From Alistipes megaguti (lineage in GTDB: Bacteria > Bacteroidota > Bacteroidia > Bacteroidales > Rikenellaceae): 64,000 bases of DNA. The stretch is taken from NCBI RefSeq assembly GCF_900604385.1, contig NZ_LR027382.1:2209001-2273000 (forward strand). Reading direction: 5' to 3'. The notes under the pieces are model-generated. The model ran no database searches, was not told the DNA's origin, and saw nothing but the letters and a program-made list of their open reading frames with translations. Below, one piece after another: positions 17,587 to 25,453 of this stretch (its first letter is position 1; each line of letters opens with the position of its first letter). Made by a program: the position numbers and the translations under genes.

Positions 17587-17700
17587 TATAGACTTATTAT
17601 TGAAATTACCAGAGTGGTTAGGATCATTATTTCTGAATTCTTTAGTTAAGAAATACATTGTCGAGGATATAGATATACTTTTTCTTATTTTAGCCTTTGA

Positions 17701-17736
17701 CTCAGCTCGCTTTTGCGAGCTGAGTTTGTTTTTTTA
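17701..17736 (+). terminator. Intrinsic terminator after the ATPase-DUF4276 pair
   Basis: A 10-bp perfect stem CTCAGCTCGC / GCGAGCTGAG with a TTTT loop is followed by TTTGTTTTTTT. It ends the two-gene operon and separates it from the next gene. Confidence 0.9.
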
Positions 17737-17848
17737 TGCTTATGCATTAGTTCGGGTATAGGTCTAGGTTTTAGATCATATTATTGGTTTTATCGTTGGA
17801 GGTGTTGCAATTGCTTTCTTTATCAACTGGTCGCTGACTTATGGGAAT

Positions 17849-18613
17849 TTGATTAAAACAAATCTTTCCATTGATTCATGGTTGAGTTTCTGGGGAAGCT
17901 ATTGTGGTGGCATCTTTGCCGCAATAGTTGGCTATCTTGCTATTATTTACAGCAATAGAAATAGCGAAAAAGCCATTCATCAACAAGAGAAACAACTCAT
18001 CCATCAACGGCTTGTCAAGAAACTGGACGAATATAATGACTGCCTCAAAAACAACTTAGAGTTGCTCAATATTGTAGATATAATGGGCATTACGGTTGGA
18101 ATCGATTACCAAAATCTTTCGTTGGCAAAAAAAGATGTATGCCGAAAAAAAGCACAAATTTATGCTACGGATCTACAATACAGGTATGTGTTTGAAGTGG
18201 ATGTTCCTCGTGCAAAAACAGACTTAGAAGTTCAATACGATAAAGCCTGGGTAAATTCACGGAGCAAATTATCCAATTTATTAGATGATGAGCTAAACTT
18301 TATAGAAAGAGTAAATCAGAATCATTATGATATTCAGTTAAAAGAAAATCATCAACAAAAACTGCATTTCATATCAGAAATATTAAAAAAGTCAGGCGAT
18401 ACAACCCGTCAAGAGGAATATCTACATGATAAGCATTCTATTACTCAGGAATTAGAACAATTGGATAAACGCATTGATTCATATTATAAAGAAGTAGACG
18501 CCATGTTGCTCTCTCTCAAATCGTCTGCAAATCAATTGAATGCCGACACAAAGCTTTTGTTTGATCTGTCCATATTACTCTTAAAAGAGAAAGAAAACGA
18601 ACTGCAAAGTTAA
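17849..18613 (+). CDS. Membrane-anchored coiled-coil protein of unknown function
   Basis: From the TTG at 17849 there are 254 residues: one hydrophobic segment (WGSYCGGIFAAIVGYLAIIYS, residues ~15-35) and then a long charged helical region (NRNSEKAIHQQEKQLIHQRL to the C-terminus), probably coiled coil. The frame is open upstream to a TAG at 17765, and that stretch encodes a second hydrophobic helix (IIGFIVGGVAIAFFINWSL) with no ATG. The gene may therefore use an unusual start or have lost its 5' end. Two short N-terminal membrane helices plus a cytosolic coiled coil recur in defence effectors. Here that is only suggestive. AT-rich. An IS4 element inserted right behind its stop. Confidence 0.6.
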   Translation: MIKTNLSIDSWLSFWGSYCGGIFAAIVGYLAIIYSNRNSEKAIHQQEKQLIHQRLVKKLDEYNDCLKNNLELLNIVDIMGITVGIDYQNLSLAKKDVCRKKAQIYATDLQYRYVFEVDVPRAKTDLEVQYDKAWVNSRSKLSNLLDDELNFIERVNQNHYDIQLKENHQQKLHFISEILKKSGDTTRQEEYLHDKHSITQELEQLDKRIDSYYKEVDAMLLSLKSSANQLNADTKLLFDLSILLLKEKENELQS

Positions 18614-18622
18614 TATACAGAT

Positions 18623-19944
18623 CACTGCTGTCCGGAGAAATTTTACCATAAAGTAGGTTGCTCGACAGAACCCGCCTCCGGAACACTAACGGGAGTTGTC
18701 GGCTGATTATAAATTTCACGGATATCCGCCCTCTGGAAGAGGACTTGTCCGATTGAGTTAGAGATAGAATGAAGACTTGGATCCAACCCGTATCGCTTCT
18801 TCGCAATGATGAGCAGCAGATAGTCACAAATGGCTATCCATATCTGCGTGTACACGGCGTTCTTGGAAGTGCCGTAGAAAGTCCTGATGTGAAGATGCTG
18901 CTTGATCCATTTGAAGAACAGTTCTATCTGCCAGCGTTCATGGTAGAGTTCCGCAATAGTCAGCGGATCGTCAATCGCAAAGTTGTTGGTCAGAAATCGA
19001 TATGATCTTCCAGTCTCAAAGTCTTCATATACAACAAGTCTCAATGTGTCTGGATACTTTCTGGTAGAGTAATATCCAGCAAGTCTGATAGTCTCATCCG
19101 AAAGAACGCCCGAGTCTTTGTTGACAGGTCTGGACTCAATAACCTCATAAGACATATTATCCTTGGCGCGTGTAACAAAGCAGGCGCCCTTTTGCTGGAA
19201 ATGCTTGTAAAGTTTCTCAAAGGCAACATATCCCCTATCCATCAGGTAGAAAGCACCTGCTTCAACAGGAATCTTGTCCATCATCCTGGCATCGTTAACC
19301 TTGCCTGGCGTGAGCATGACAAATGTGGGAATCGAGCCTCGCAGATCCATCAGTGTATGTATCTTGAACGCGCCCTTACCATGATGAAACTCGGCCCATG
19401 GACACAACTTAAGACACAGTTCAATGGTACTGCTGTCAAACGCATATATCATCTCCTCAAGACCAATTCGCAGCTTTTCATCCTTGTAAAGCATCGTGGC
19501 TTCCTTTACCAAAGTCATCGCAAAGTCTTGATATATACGCCAATCCTTCTTCTCGTTGGCCTCCGCAAGCGTGGATCGAGGTATTGCCTTGATTCCGGAG
19601 CGATAGAGGTCGCCGCAGAGGTTAAGTGTAGTCTCTATATCTCTCAAACCAGCTCTGTCAGTGAACTGTGCAAAACTCATCACCATGAACTGGTCACGAC
19701 AATTGAATTTGATAGCATGCCGGTCTCCTTTGTAGCGGTCGACACATTTCTTGAACTCGTATTCGTTAATGAGAGACATAATCTGAGCGAAGATTGTTTT
19801 TCCTTTGTTCATGGCTTGCGGATAACCTCTTGATGGTTACCGCAAAGTTACTGATGTTCTAATCGAAAAATTTTCTAATGCTTGTAACTTATTGATGTTT
19901 AATAATTAAAACATTGTCGGAGAATTTTTCTCCGGACACTAGTG
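18623..19944. mobile_element. IS4-family insertion sequence with 9-bp target duplication
   Basis: The terminal inverted repeats begin CACTGCTGTCCGGAGAAA on the left and, on the complementary strand, CACTAGTGTCCGGAGAAA on the right. The direct repeat TATACAGAT flanks the element on both sides (18614-18622 and 19945-19953). Intact ends and a perfect duplication indicate a simple, fairly recent insertion. It landed one base after the stop codon of the upstream coiled-coil gene. Confidence 0.9.
18643..19812 (-). CDS. IS4-family transposase
   Basis: 389 residues with the IS4-type DDE domain. AFDSSTIELC and LMDRGYVAFEKL carry the two aspartates. The YREK signature is seen as Y-H-E-R-W-Q-I-E-L-F-F-K-W-I-K, supplying the catalytic glutamate and lysine. 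The N-terminal ~100 residues (NEYEFKKCVDRYKGDR ... MSFAQFTDRAGLRDIE) form the DUF4372-type DNA-binding part. Full length and uninterrupted, so probably active. Confidence 0.92.
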   Translation of the reverse strand: MNKGKTIFAQIMSLINEYEFKKCVDRYKGDRHAIKFNCRDQFMVMSFAQFTDRAGLRDIETTLNLCGDLYRSGIKAIPRSTLAEANEKKDWRIYQDFAMTLVKEATMLYKDEKLRIGLEEMIYAFDSSTIELCLKLCPWAEFHHGKGAFKIHTLMDLRGSIPTFVMLTPGKVNDARMMDKIPVEAGAFYLMDRGYVAFEKLYKHFQQKGACFVTRAKDNMSYEVIESRPVNKDSGVLSDETIRLAGYYSTRKYPDTLRLVVYEDFETGRSYRFLTNNFAIDDPLTIAELYHERWQIELFFKWIKQHLHIRTFYGTSKNAVYTQIWIAICDYLLLIIAKKRYGLDPSLHSISNSIGQVLFQRADIREIYNQPTTPVSVPEAGSVEQPTLW

Positions 19945-19969
19945 TATACAGATATTGATTTAGATAATA

Positions 19970-20155
19970 TTGATCAACTCAAAACCTGTTTCAATAACAC
20001 AACGCTGGCTCGATGAATATGACAAAGATGACTTGCCATGTTCACTTACCAAAGTCTCTTACGGACAAAATCTGTTCGTCCATAAAAGAATCGAAACAGG
20101 ATTTCTACCCAATGAATACATTAAAGAGATTTTCATGAGGTACAATCTGAACTGA
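19970..20155 (+). CDS. Small AT-rich gene or 3' gene remnant
   Basis: 61 codons from a TTG at 19970 (KPVSITQRWLDEYDKDDLP ... NEYIKEIFMRYNLN). The amino acid pattern looks coding, with alternating hydrophobic and charged residues and a natural end. There is no ATG, and a TAG lies three codons upstream. It may be a short gene with a TTG start or the tail of a gene whose front was lost. It begins 25 bases past the IS4 element, so the insertion may have separated it from its promoter. No family recognised. Confidence 0.35.
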   Translation: MINSKPVSITQRWLDEYDKDDLPCSLTKVSYGQNLFVHKRIETGFLPNEYIKEIFMRYNLN

Positions 20156-20184
20156 TTTATATGAGTCAAGAATCCTATCTATTA

Positions 20185-21372
20185 CTATATTTGATCTATT
20201 ATATCTCCCAAATAATCTGTTCTATACACATTACCGTGACAAAGAGACATCAAATAGGATAGCATATTCGGACTTGGATGTCCATACCTATTGAGACCAA
20301 CTGAAATAATAACATTTGTGGTAGGACATGAATAAAGACGGGAATTTATCCCATAATCTCCGCCATGATGTGGAGCGATTAACACATGTTTATATGTTCT
20401 CAATCCATTAGTCTTTTCGTTGTCATAAATATACTTTGCTTGTATTAATTTTACATCACCTGTAAAAATTGCACTCTTAGTATTGCCTTGAACAAACATA
20501 CATAATCCCGCATAGTTAATTGTACGACTATATTCTCCAATATAAAAGGCAATATTTCCAATTCTCTGCCATAGACGCATTTGATTGCCATTGGTACGAA
20601 GCGCTGGCTTTATACAAAAAACATTATTACTTCCCAAGGCATATAATATCTTTTTATATATCCTCTGAGAGGTCAATGATTTCATCATATCCATGCAAAC
20701 GACCTTACTAAAACATGTCCTTATTTCCTGAATACTGGCACATTCTAAACAATGATAATGATCAATATCCCAATGAGATATCACCAATATTGGCTTATCT
20801 CTTTTTAGTGTATAGAGCCTGGAATTAAATAGGCTTCGTACAATCGTTTGATTGGCACGCAGTTCTGCTCCAATATCATAAACAATCCTTGTAATATTAT
20901 TCCCATCCAATAATTCATTCCAATTTGCCTGACCCACATCACGAACTAGTAAAAATAAATCACCCTTAAAAAAATTAGGAATCTGCAATCTCCCGTTTTC
21001 GTGATTATGCATGAGATCATTGCGATCTAATGCTTCGTGGTTTTGCAAAAGATCTTGATCATCATAACCCAAGAATTCAATCGATTTTAAATCATATGAA
21101 CGACCTATAACCAAAGATTCTTCATTTTCTGTAAAATCACAGTGATTAAGCAGATCAAGATTTAACTTATAATAACAGCCTGCTGATAATCTTCGAGTAG
21201 CCTTTAATGACCGAAGTTCAATATAAGTCTTTGCTTTACCAAAATCTTGATTTTGGGGATCGGAAGAAACAAAATAATATAAATCTCTATCTAATCGGAA
21301 ATCTATATACGCATCAAAAATACCAGATTCTATTTTTACCAAATGTGCTAGATATACTATACAATTTCCCAT
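20185..21372 (-). CDS. ComEC/Rec2-like metallo-beta-lactamase-fold hydrolase
   Basis: 395 residues. The MBL metal site is visible as SHWDIDHYHCL (~195-205, the HxxxDHxH motif) after ILVI. IFTGDVK and LIAPHHGGDYG (~335) are the later metal ligands and the GH-rich loop of the ComEC C-terminal domain. Residues 1-150 form a divergent N-terminal domain. No membrane segments are present, so unlike ComEC this is a soluble protein, probably a DNase, phosphodiesterase or nucleotide hydrolase. Stand-alone ComEC-like MBL proteins occur in defence islands, but the substrate here is unknown. The gene is AT-rich, lies alone on its strand and converges with the small gene ending at 20155. Confidence 0.8.
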   Translation of the reverse strand: MGNCIVYLAHLVKIESGIFDAYIDFRLDRDLYYFVSSDPQNQDFGKAKTYIELRSLKATRRLSAGCYYKLNLDLLNHCDFTENEESLVIGRSYDLKSIEFLGYDDQDLLQNHEALDRNDLMHNHENGRLQIPNFFKGDLFLLVRDVGQANWNELLDGNNITRIVYDIGAELRANQTIVRSLFNSRLYTLKRDKPILVISHWDIDHYHCLECASIQEIRTCFSKVVCMDMMKSLTSQRIYKKILYALGSNNVFCIKPALRTNGNQMRLWQRIGNIAFYIGEYSRTINYAGLCMFVQGNTKSAIFTGDVKLIQAKYIYDNEKTNGLRTYKHVLIAPHHGGDYGINSRLYSCPTTNVIISVGLNRYGHPSPNMLSYLMSLCHGNVYRTDYLGDIIDQI

Positions 21373-21545
21373 AAACCAAGCATTAATATATGTTTAAGAT
21401 CAAATGCCATAAAAATATAAAATAAATTCGTAACGATTATCATATATATTTACGAAACAAGGCCTACAACACTATTTAATGTCAAGATTTACAGCTGGAC
21501 TGTTACAGTGCGTATAGGAAATCTTGACGGCGCATAGAATGACAA

Positions 21546-21743
21546 ATGCTGATATATAACCGTCAAAACATACGGAGGTCCCCGATCCTGTTCATTATCG
21601 ATATGATTCAGGACCTCCAAGACACATTGAAGAGAAAGGTGTACTTTCTCCAACAATATGGCCGTGAGATAGTTTTTCAGGCTGATATGTTTGGCAGACA
21701 AAATGAGCTTCATTGGCGAACTAAAAATAAGTTGAACCAATGA
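21546..21743 (+). CDS. Possible small protein, 65 residues
   Basis: The frame starts with ATG at 21546 and contains a well-formed amphipathic stretch (LFIIDMIQDLQDTLKRKVYF, then FQADMFGRQNELHW). The pattern is more protein-like than that of neighbouring frames. It may be a small gene or a decayed fragment. It ends 37 bases before the AraC gene, which runs in the opposite direction. No family recognised. Confidence 0.3.
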   Translation: MLIYNRQNIRRSPILFIIDMIQDLQDTLKRKVYFLQQYGREIVFQADMFGRQNELHWRTKNKLNQ

Positions 21744-21779
21744 AGTTCTTATTCTGAAAAGAGCGCGAAAAGTTCGGAT

Positions 21780-22631
21780 TTAAGATTCTTTCACAGATTC
21801 ACTCTTCTTTCGCATTTGACCGGGTGTGCGACCAAAATTCCGTCGACAATAATCCGAGAAAGTGGACGGCATATTGAACCCGTTGCTTTCGGCCACCTGC
21901 CAAAGCGGGAGGTCCGTATCGAGCAACATACGCATGATCCGCTCCTTCCGCTGCTCACGCAACCATTCCGAGACCGGGATGTCAAACTCCTGCTTGAACC
22001 GCTTGCGAAAGGCGGATCCAGACATGCAACAGGCCCTGGCCAACTCTTCGCTGGTCGTGTTTCCCGTCACTTGATGTTGCAAGGCCTGCAGCCGATCCCG
22101 GAATTCGAACGGATGGAAATCCGGAAGCAGTCGGCCGAGAGTCCGAAAATCCTTGTCCGTGAGAAACGTTGAATCCGGGTTCTTCCTGGAAGCCGATCCA
22201 GGATGCCGGTATTCACGGAGCACGGTGCCCATCATCAAATTATACAGAAAATTCAAGTGGGGATACCCTTCACCGTTCACCGTCGCTACGATTCTGACAC
22301 AAGACAATACCCCCAGCCGGTTGCGGGTGCGGTAATAGTGCCGATAGGTATCAATAAGGAATCCGAGGGCCCGATTATCGGGACAAAAGGCCGCCAGCAG
22401 ATAGAATCTGGCCTCTTCGCGCGGCAGTTCCGGAGGCAGCGTATTGCAACGTCGGATCTGGTCAACCAGCCAGCGTACGGCCGCAACAGGTTCAGCCAAC
22501 GGCGCAAGCACATTCCAGGTATCGGGGCGCATCACATCGACCTGTCCGAACGCATGCAGAACGGTCCGGAACCAGCCACTCCATTCCGTTTGCAGGGCAC
22601 CCTGCTCAAGTTTTTCTCTCAACGGCCTCAT
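21780..22631 (-). CDS. AraC-family transcriptional regulator
   Basis: 283 residues. The C-terminal ~100 residues are a double helix-turn-helix AraC domain: SEELARACCMSGSAFRKRFK (first HTH), then RIMRMLLDTDLPLWQVAESN and SDYCRRNFGRTPGQMRK (second HTH and conserved end). The N-terminal ~180 residues are mostly helical, with no recognisable cupin. A -7 box TATCTTTG lies at 22656-22649 just upstream. It is divergent from the LemA operon, whose promoter is 130-160 bases away, so that operon is an obvious candidate target. The effector is unknown. Confidence 0.88.
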   Translation of the reverse strand: MRPLREKLEQGALQTEWSGWFRTVLHAFGQVDVMRPDTWNVLAPLAEPVAAVRWLVDQIRRCNTLPPELPREEARFYLLAAFCPDNRALGFLIDTYRHYYRTRNRLGVLSCVRIVATVNGEGYPHLNFLYNLMMGTVLREYRHPGSASRKNPDSTFLTDKDFRTLGRLLPDFHPFEFRDRLQALQHQVTGNTTSEELARACCMSGSAFRKRFKQEFDIPVSEWLREQRKERIMRMLLDTDLPLWQVAESNGFNMPSTFSDYCRRNFGRTPGQMRKKSESVKES

Positions 22632-22648
22632 TCCTCAATAATGATCTT

Positions 22649-22656
22649 CAAAGATA
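22649..22656 (-). promoter_or_regulatory. -7 box candidate for the AraC regulator gene
   Basis: Reads TATCTTTG on the minus strand, matching TAnnTTTG, and would give a leader of only about a dozen bases before the ATG at 22631. The -33 region is poor. Confidence 0.4.
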
Positions 22657-22767
22657 GGACTTTTCTGGAAATGAAAGCACACTCGGACCTCTAAATAACT
22701 CTTCCAAACCGAATACCCATTATTAACCTTTTGTACCGATTTAATCGTTCTTTTTGGCTTTCGGCTC

Positions 22768-22796
22768 TTGCAGGTCAATAAAAAAAACTATATTTG
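22768..22796 (+). promoter_or_regulatory. Promoter candidate for the LemA operon
   Basis: TTG at 22768-22770 and TATATTTG at 22789-22796 are 18 bases apart. The leader to the lemA ATG (23119) would be about 320 bases long and would contain the inverted-repeat element at 22856-22973. Confidence 0.55.
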
Positions 22797-22855
22797 TAAA
22801 GCGATTGGGCGAAAATCCCGGTCGGATACATACGAAGCGTTATGCTGATCTTGTA

Positions 22856-22973
22856 GTTTTGGGAACCTGAGAAATTTTCAAACTTGGCACAAGAGATGGC
22901 ATGGCGGCTCTCACGTTCGCGTGGGCTGCTATCACCATATTTGTGCTAAAGGTAATCTCAGGACCTCCAAAAC
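22856..22973. repeat. 118-bp inverted-repeat (MITE-like) element in the LemA leader
   Basis: The ends are inverted copies: GTTTTGGGAACCTGAGA at the left and TCTCAGGACCTCCAAAAC at the right. Similarity extends inward imperfectly for about 50 bases per arm (CTTGGCACAA versus the complement of TTGTGCTAAAG, then ATGG). No gene fits inside. It may be a non-autonomous transposable element or a large RNA hairpin in the operon leader. Confidence 0.45.
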
Positions 22974-23118
22974 TCGATATGGCCGCAGTCCGCGCTTTGT
23001 GTATATCGAGGTCGGCGCTTGCGGCCCGACTTCCGGAGGATGCAGGATGGATGATGCTGTGGAGACCCGAAAAACATCGAAACAACCCGAAACACCGAAC
23101 CTGAAAAACGATATACGT

Positions 23119-23694
23119 ATGACATCGACCGGAATGATCCTGATAATCAGCGCGGCAGTTGTCGCCGTGCTGATTATCATATGGGGCATTGTAACCAACA
23201 ATAACCTCATTGCCAAACGTAACAGTGTCAAACAGTGCCGGAGCGGCATCTGCGTGGCGCTGAAGCAGCGCAACGATCTGATCCCGAATCTCGTTGCATC
23301 GGTCAAGGCCTACATGGTCCACGAGGAGCATCTTCTGACGACCATCACCCAACTGCGCACACGCACGGTCGCGGCCCCGGAGGACGAGCAGATCCGCGAT
23401 GGTGGTGAGCTCTCCACGCTGCTCGGCCGGTTGAACGTCGCTGTCGAAAACTATCCTGAACTGAAGGCTAACACGCAGTTCCTCCACCTGCAGGGACAGA
23501 TCGAAGAGGTGGAGAACGAGCTGCAGGCCATTCGCCGTACCTACAACGCCGCCGTCACGGATTACAACAACGCGATCGAAATGTTCCCCTCGTCGCTCAT
23601 CGCCTCTTGGGGACATCATACGCAGGAAGAACTGATTGAGATTCCCGAAAGTGAAAAACAACCGGTTTCGGTTGCCGAACTCTTCCGCTCATGA
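23119..23694 (+). CDS. LemA family membrane protein
   Basis: 192 residues from the ATG at 23119; earlier in-frame starts would add a non-conserved stretch. One N-terminal membrane helix (MILIISAAVVAVLIIIWGIV) is followed by a long helical cytoplasmic or periplasmic domain with the LemA core: LIAKRNSVKQ, LKQRNDLIPNLVASVKAY, LNVAVENYPELKAN and RRTYNAAVTDYNNAIEMFPS. LemA proteins are widespread but poorly understood; some influence envelope stress or protease systems. The next gene overlaps it by four bases (ATGA) and encodes DUF3137, a known neighbour of LemA. It opens a nine-gene operon. Confidence 0.92.
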   Translation: MTSTGMILIISAAVVAVLIIIWGIVTNNNLIAKRNSVKQCRSGICVALKQRNDLIPNLVASVKAYMVHEEHLLTTITQLRTRTVAAPEDEQIRDGGELSTLLGRLNVAVENYPELKANTQFLHLQGQIEEVENELQAIRRTYNAAVTDYNNAIEMFPSSLIASWGHHTQEELIEIPESEKQPVSVAELFRS

Positions 23695-24710
23695 ATGCCC
23701 AGACACCCGATTTCAAGGAGCTCACCGGCAGGATGCGCCGGGAGTTGACACGCGTCACACGACTGCGACGGGTAGTGAGGGTGCTGCTCGTGATCGTCTA
23801 CTTGGCGACGCTGCTGTGGTTCGTATTCTGTCTCTTCGGAAACTACCTGCTCGCCTCGGCCGATTATACGACCTACGTACACACCAGTCAATACATCCTA
23901 TACGGATTCATCCTCTTCTGCGTGCTGCACTTCGCCTTCATGCGTGGGCTCCAATCACTTGGCGAGCGGGAAGGATCCCTGATGGGGCGCATCGTCGGAG
24001 AGCTCTTCCCCGAAGCGCGGTTCAATCCGGCCGGAGCGGTCAATCGCGAGGCGCTGGCCGCAAGCCGACTCTTCAGCGAATCCACCTCACTCTCCGGACT
24101 CGAAACCACCTCCTACGGACGGATAGAGATTCCCGTCGGCGAAGAAGTGATGTCGGTCTGCGATGTAGGAATCACCTCACTGCAGGGGCGCGACCTTGCG
24201 GCCAATCCACTCTCGATGCTCTATCGCTCACTCGTGCGGCCGATCTTCGGGTCACGCGTCGAAAGCACGATGCACTCGTTCCGCGGGATGTTCGGCTACT
24301 GCCGTACGGAGCGTAAATTCCGGGGCTATGTTCTGCTGTTGCCAGACCACCTGGAAAACAAGGTCGGCTATCTGGCGCAGTCCATCCAGCGCATCCGTCA
24401 GAAGAACGGCGCAAAGTTCGTCCACCTGGAGGATCCCGAGTTCGAAAGTCTCTTTGCGGTCTACGCCGACGACGAGGTCGAGGCCCGTATGGTACTGACC
24501 CCCGCTATGATGCGCCGCTTGTCGGAACTGCGACGGTCGTTCAACCGCGATCTGATGATCTCCTTCCGGGGCGATACCCTCTATTTCGCCTCCGAAACGC
24601 CGGACGGATTCCTTCGCCCGGGACGACGGTCGCTCGGCGACGAACGTCTGTTGGAGCAGTTCTGGCGTGAAATTGCATTCTGCCGCACCGTGGAGGCCGA
24701 AATGAAATAG
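23691..24710 (+). CDS. DUF3137 membrane protein
   Basis: 339 residues. Two membrane helices near the N-terminus (VLLVIVYLATLLWFVFCLFG at ~31-50 and YILYGFILFCVLHFAFM at ~68-84) are followed by a large soluble domain typical of DUF3137, with VCDVGITSLQGRD, FRGMFGYCRTERKFRGYVLLLPDH and LRRSFNRDLMISFRGDTLYFA. DUF3137 proteins commonly sit beside lemA and are thought to work with it at the inner membrane; the biochemical role is unknown. The start overlaps the lemA stop, so the pair is translationally coupled. Confidence 0.88.
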   Translation: MNAQTPDFKELTGRMRRELTRVTRLRRVVRVLLVIVYLATLLWFVFCLFGNYLLASADYTTYVHTSQYILYGFILFCVLHFAFMRGLQSLGEREGSLMGRIVGELFPEARFNPAGAVNREALAASRLFSESTSLSGLETTSYGRIEIPVGEEVMSVCDVGITSLQGRDLAANPLSMLYRSLVRPIFGSRVESTMHSFRGMFGYCRTERKFRGYVLLLPDHLENKVGYLAQSIQRIRQKNGAKFVHLEDPEFESLFAVYADDEVEARMVLTPAMMRRLSELRRSFNRDLMISFRGDTLYFASETPDGFLRPGRRSLGDERLLEQFWREIAFCRTVEAEMK

Positions 24711-24774
24711 ATTAACCCACACACAACCCCGAAAACTCAAACAATTCATTCCATAAAACCTAAATGCATCTTTT

Positions 24775-25431
24775 ATGAAAAAGTTATCACGACTCGCCGC
24801 CATTGCCGGCATGACTGCACTGCTTGTTTCGTGCAACAACGTCAGTTCGATGCTCGGAGGAGCCAAGTATCCGGCCGACCAGGCAGATTCCTACGCCAAG
24901 GCCGTGGAAATCCTCAAGGAGAAGGTCGACACGACGAAGTTCAAGATTTTCGCCATGCGTTTCAACGAGCGTGAGGAGCTGTCGAACGACCTGAGCAGCA
25001 TCTCGCTCGACATGGTCAATGCGAATAACTATGCATTCCGTCAGGCATACTACATGGATGGCCGCGTCGGGCAGATGAACGACTTCTCGACGAGCGTCAA
25101 CGAGATCGACTATGCGAAGATCAAGGGCATCAGCCTCTCGGCAATCGACCCCGCAGCCATCGGACGCCAGATCGAAGAGGCCAAACAGCTCCTGCCCGAG
25201 GGACACACCTTCAAGTCGGTCAGCGTCTACGAGATCGACGAAGTGCTTCCGCGAAGCACGAGCATGATGAACCGGGGCCGGAATATCGGCGCTCTGGAGG
25301 CCGAATTCAAGATCTGCTTCACGGAGGACGGCAAGGAGACCGAGACCTCCGGAGGTCAGGTGACCCACCTCTACTACGAAGCCAAGATTCTGGTGAATGC
25401 CGACGGCTCGATCTCGCCCGAAGAAGAATAA
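24775..25431 (+). CDS. Uncharacterised lipoprotein of the LemA operon
   Basis: 218 residues with a lipoprotein signal peptide (MKKLSRLAAIAGMTALLVSC, lipidated Cys20). The acidic, mostly helical mature part has no recognised domain. It should be anchored on the periplasmic or outer face of the envelope, which places an envelope component in the LemA operon. It starts 64 bases after the DUF3137 gene. Function unknown. Confidence 0.8.
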   Translation: MKKLSRLAAIAGMTALLVSCNNVSSMLGGAKYPADQADSYAKAVEILKEKVDTTKFKIFAMRFNEREELSNDLSSISLDMVNANNYAFRQAYYMDGRVGQMNDFSTSVNEIDYAKIKGISLSAIDPAAIGRQIEEAKQLLPEGHTFKSVSVYEIDEVLPRSTSMMNRGRNIGALEAEFKICFTEDGKETETSGGQVTHLYYEAKILVNADGSISPEEE

Positions 25432-25453
25432 CCGTTAAACTCAATAACGACCT

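Noticed and set aside
22840..23661. Minus-strand gene opposite lemA
   Set aside because: Antisense of a clear LemA gene, with no conserved features of its own.
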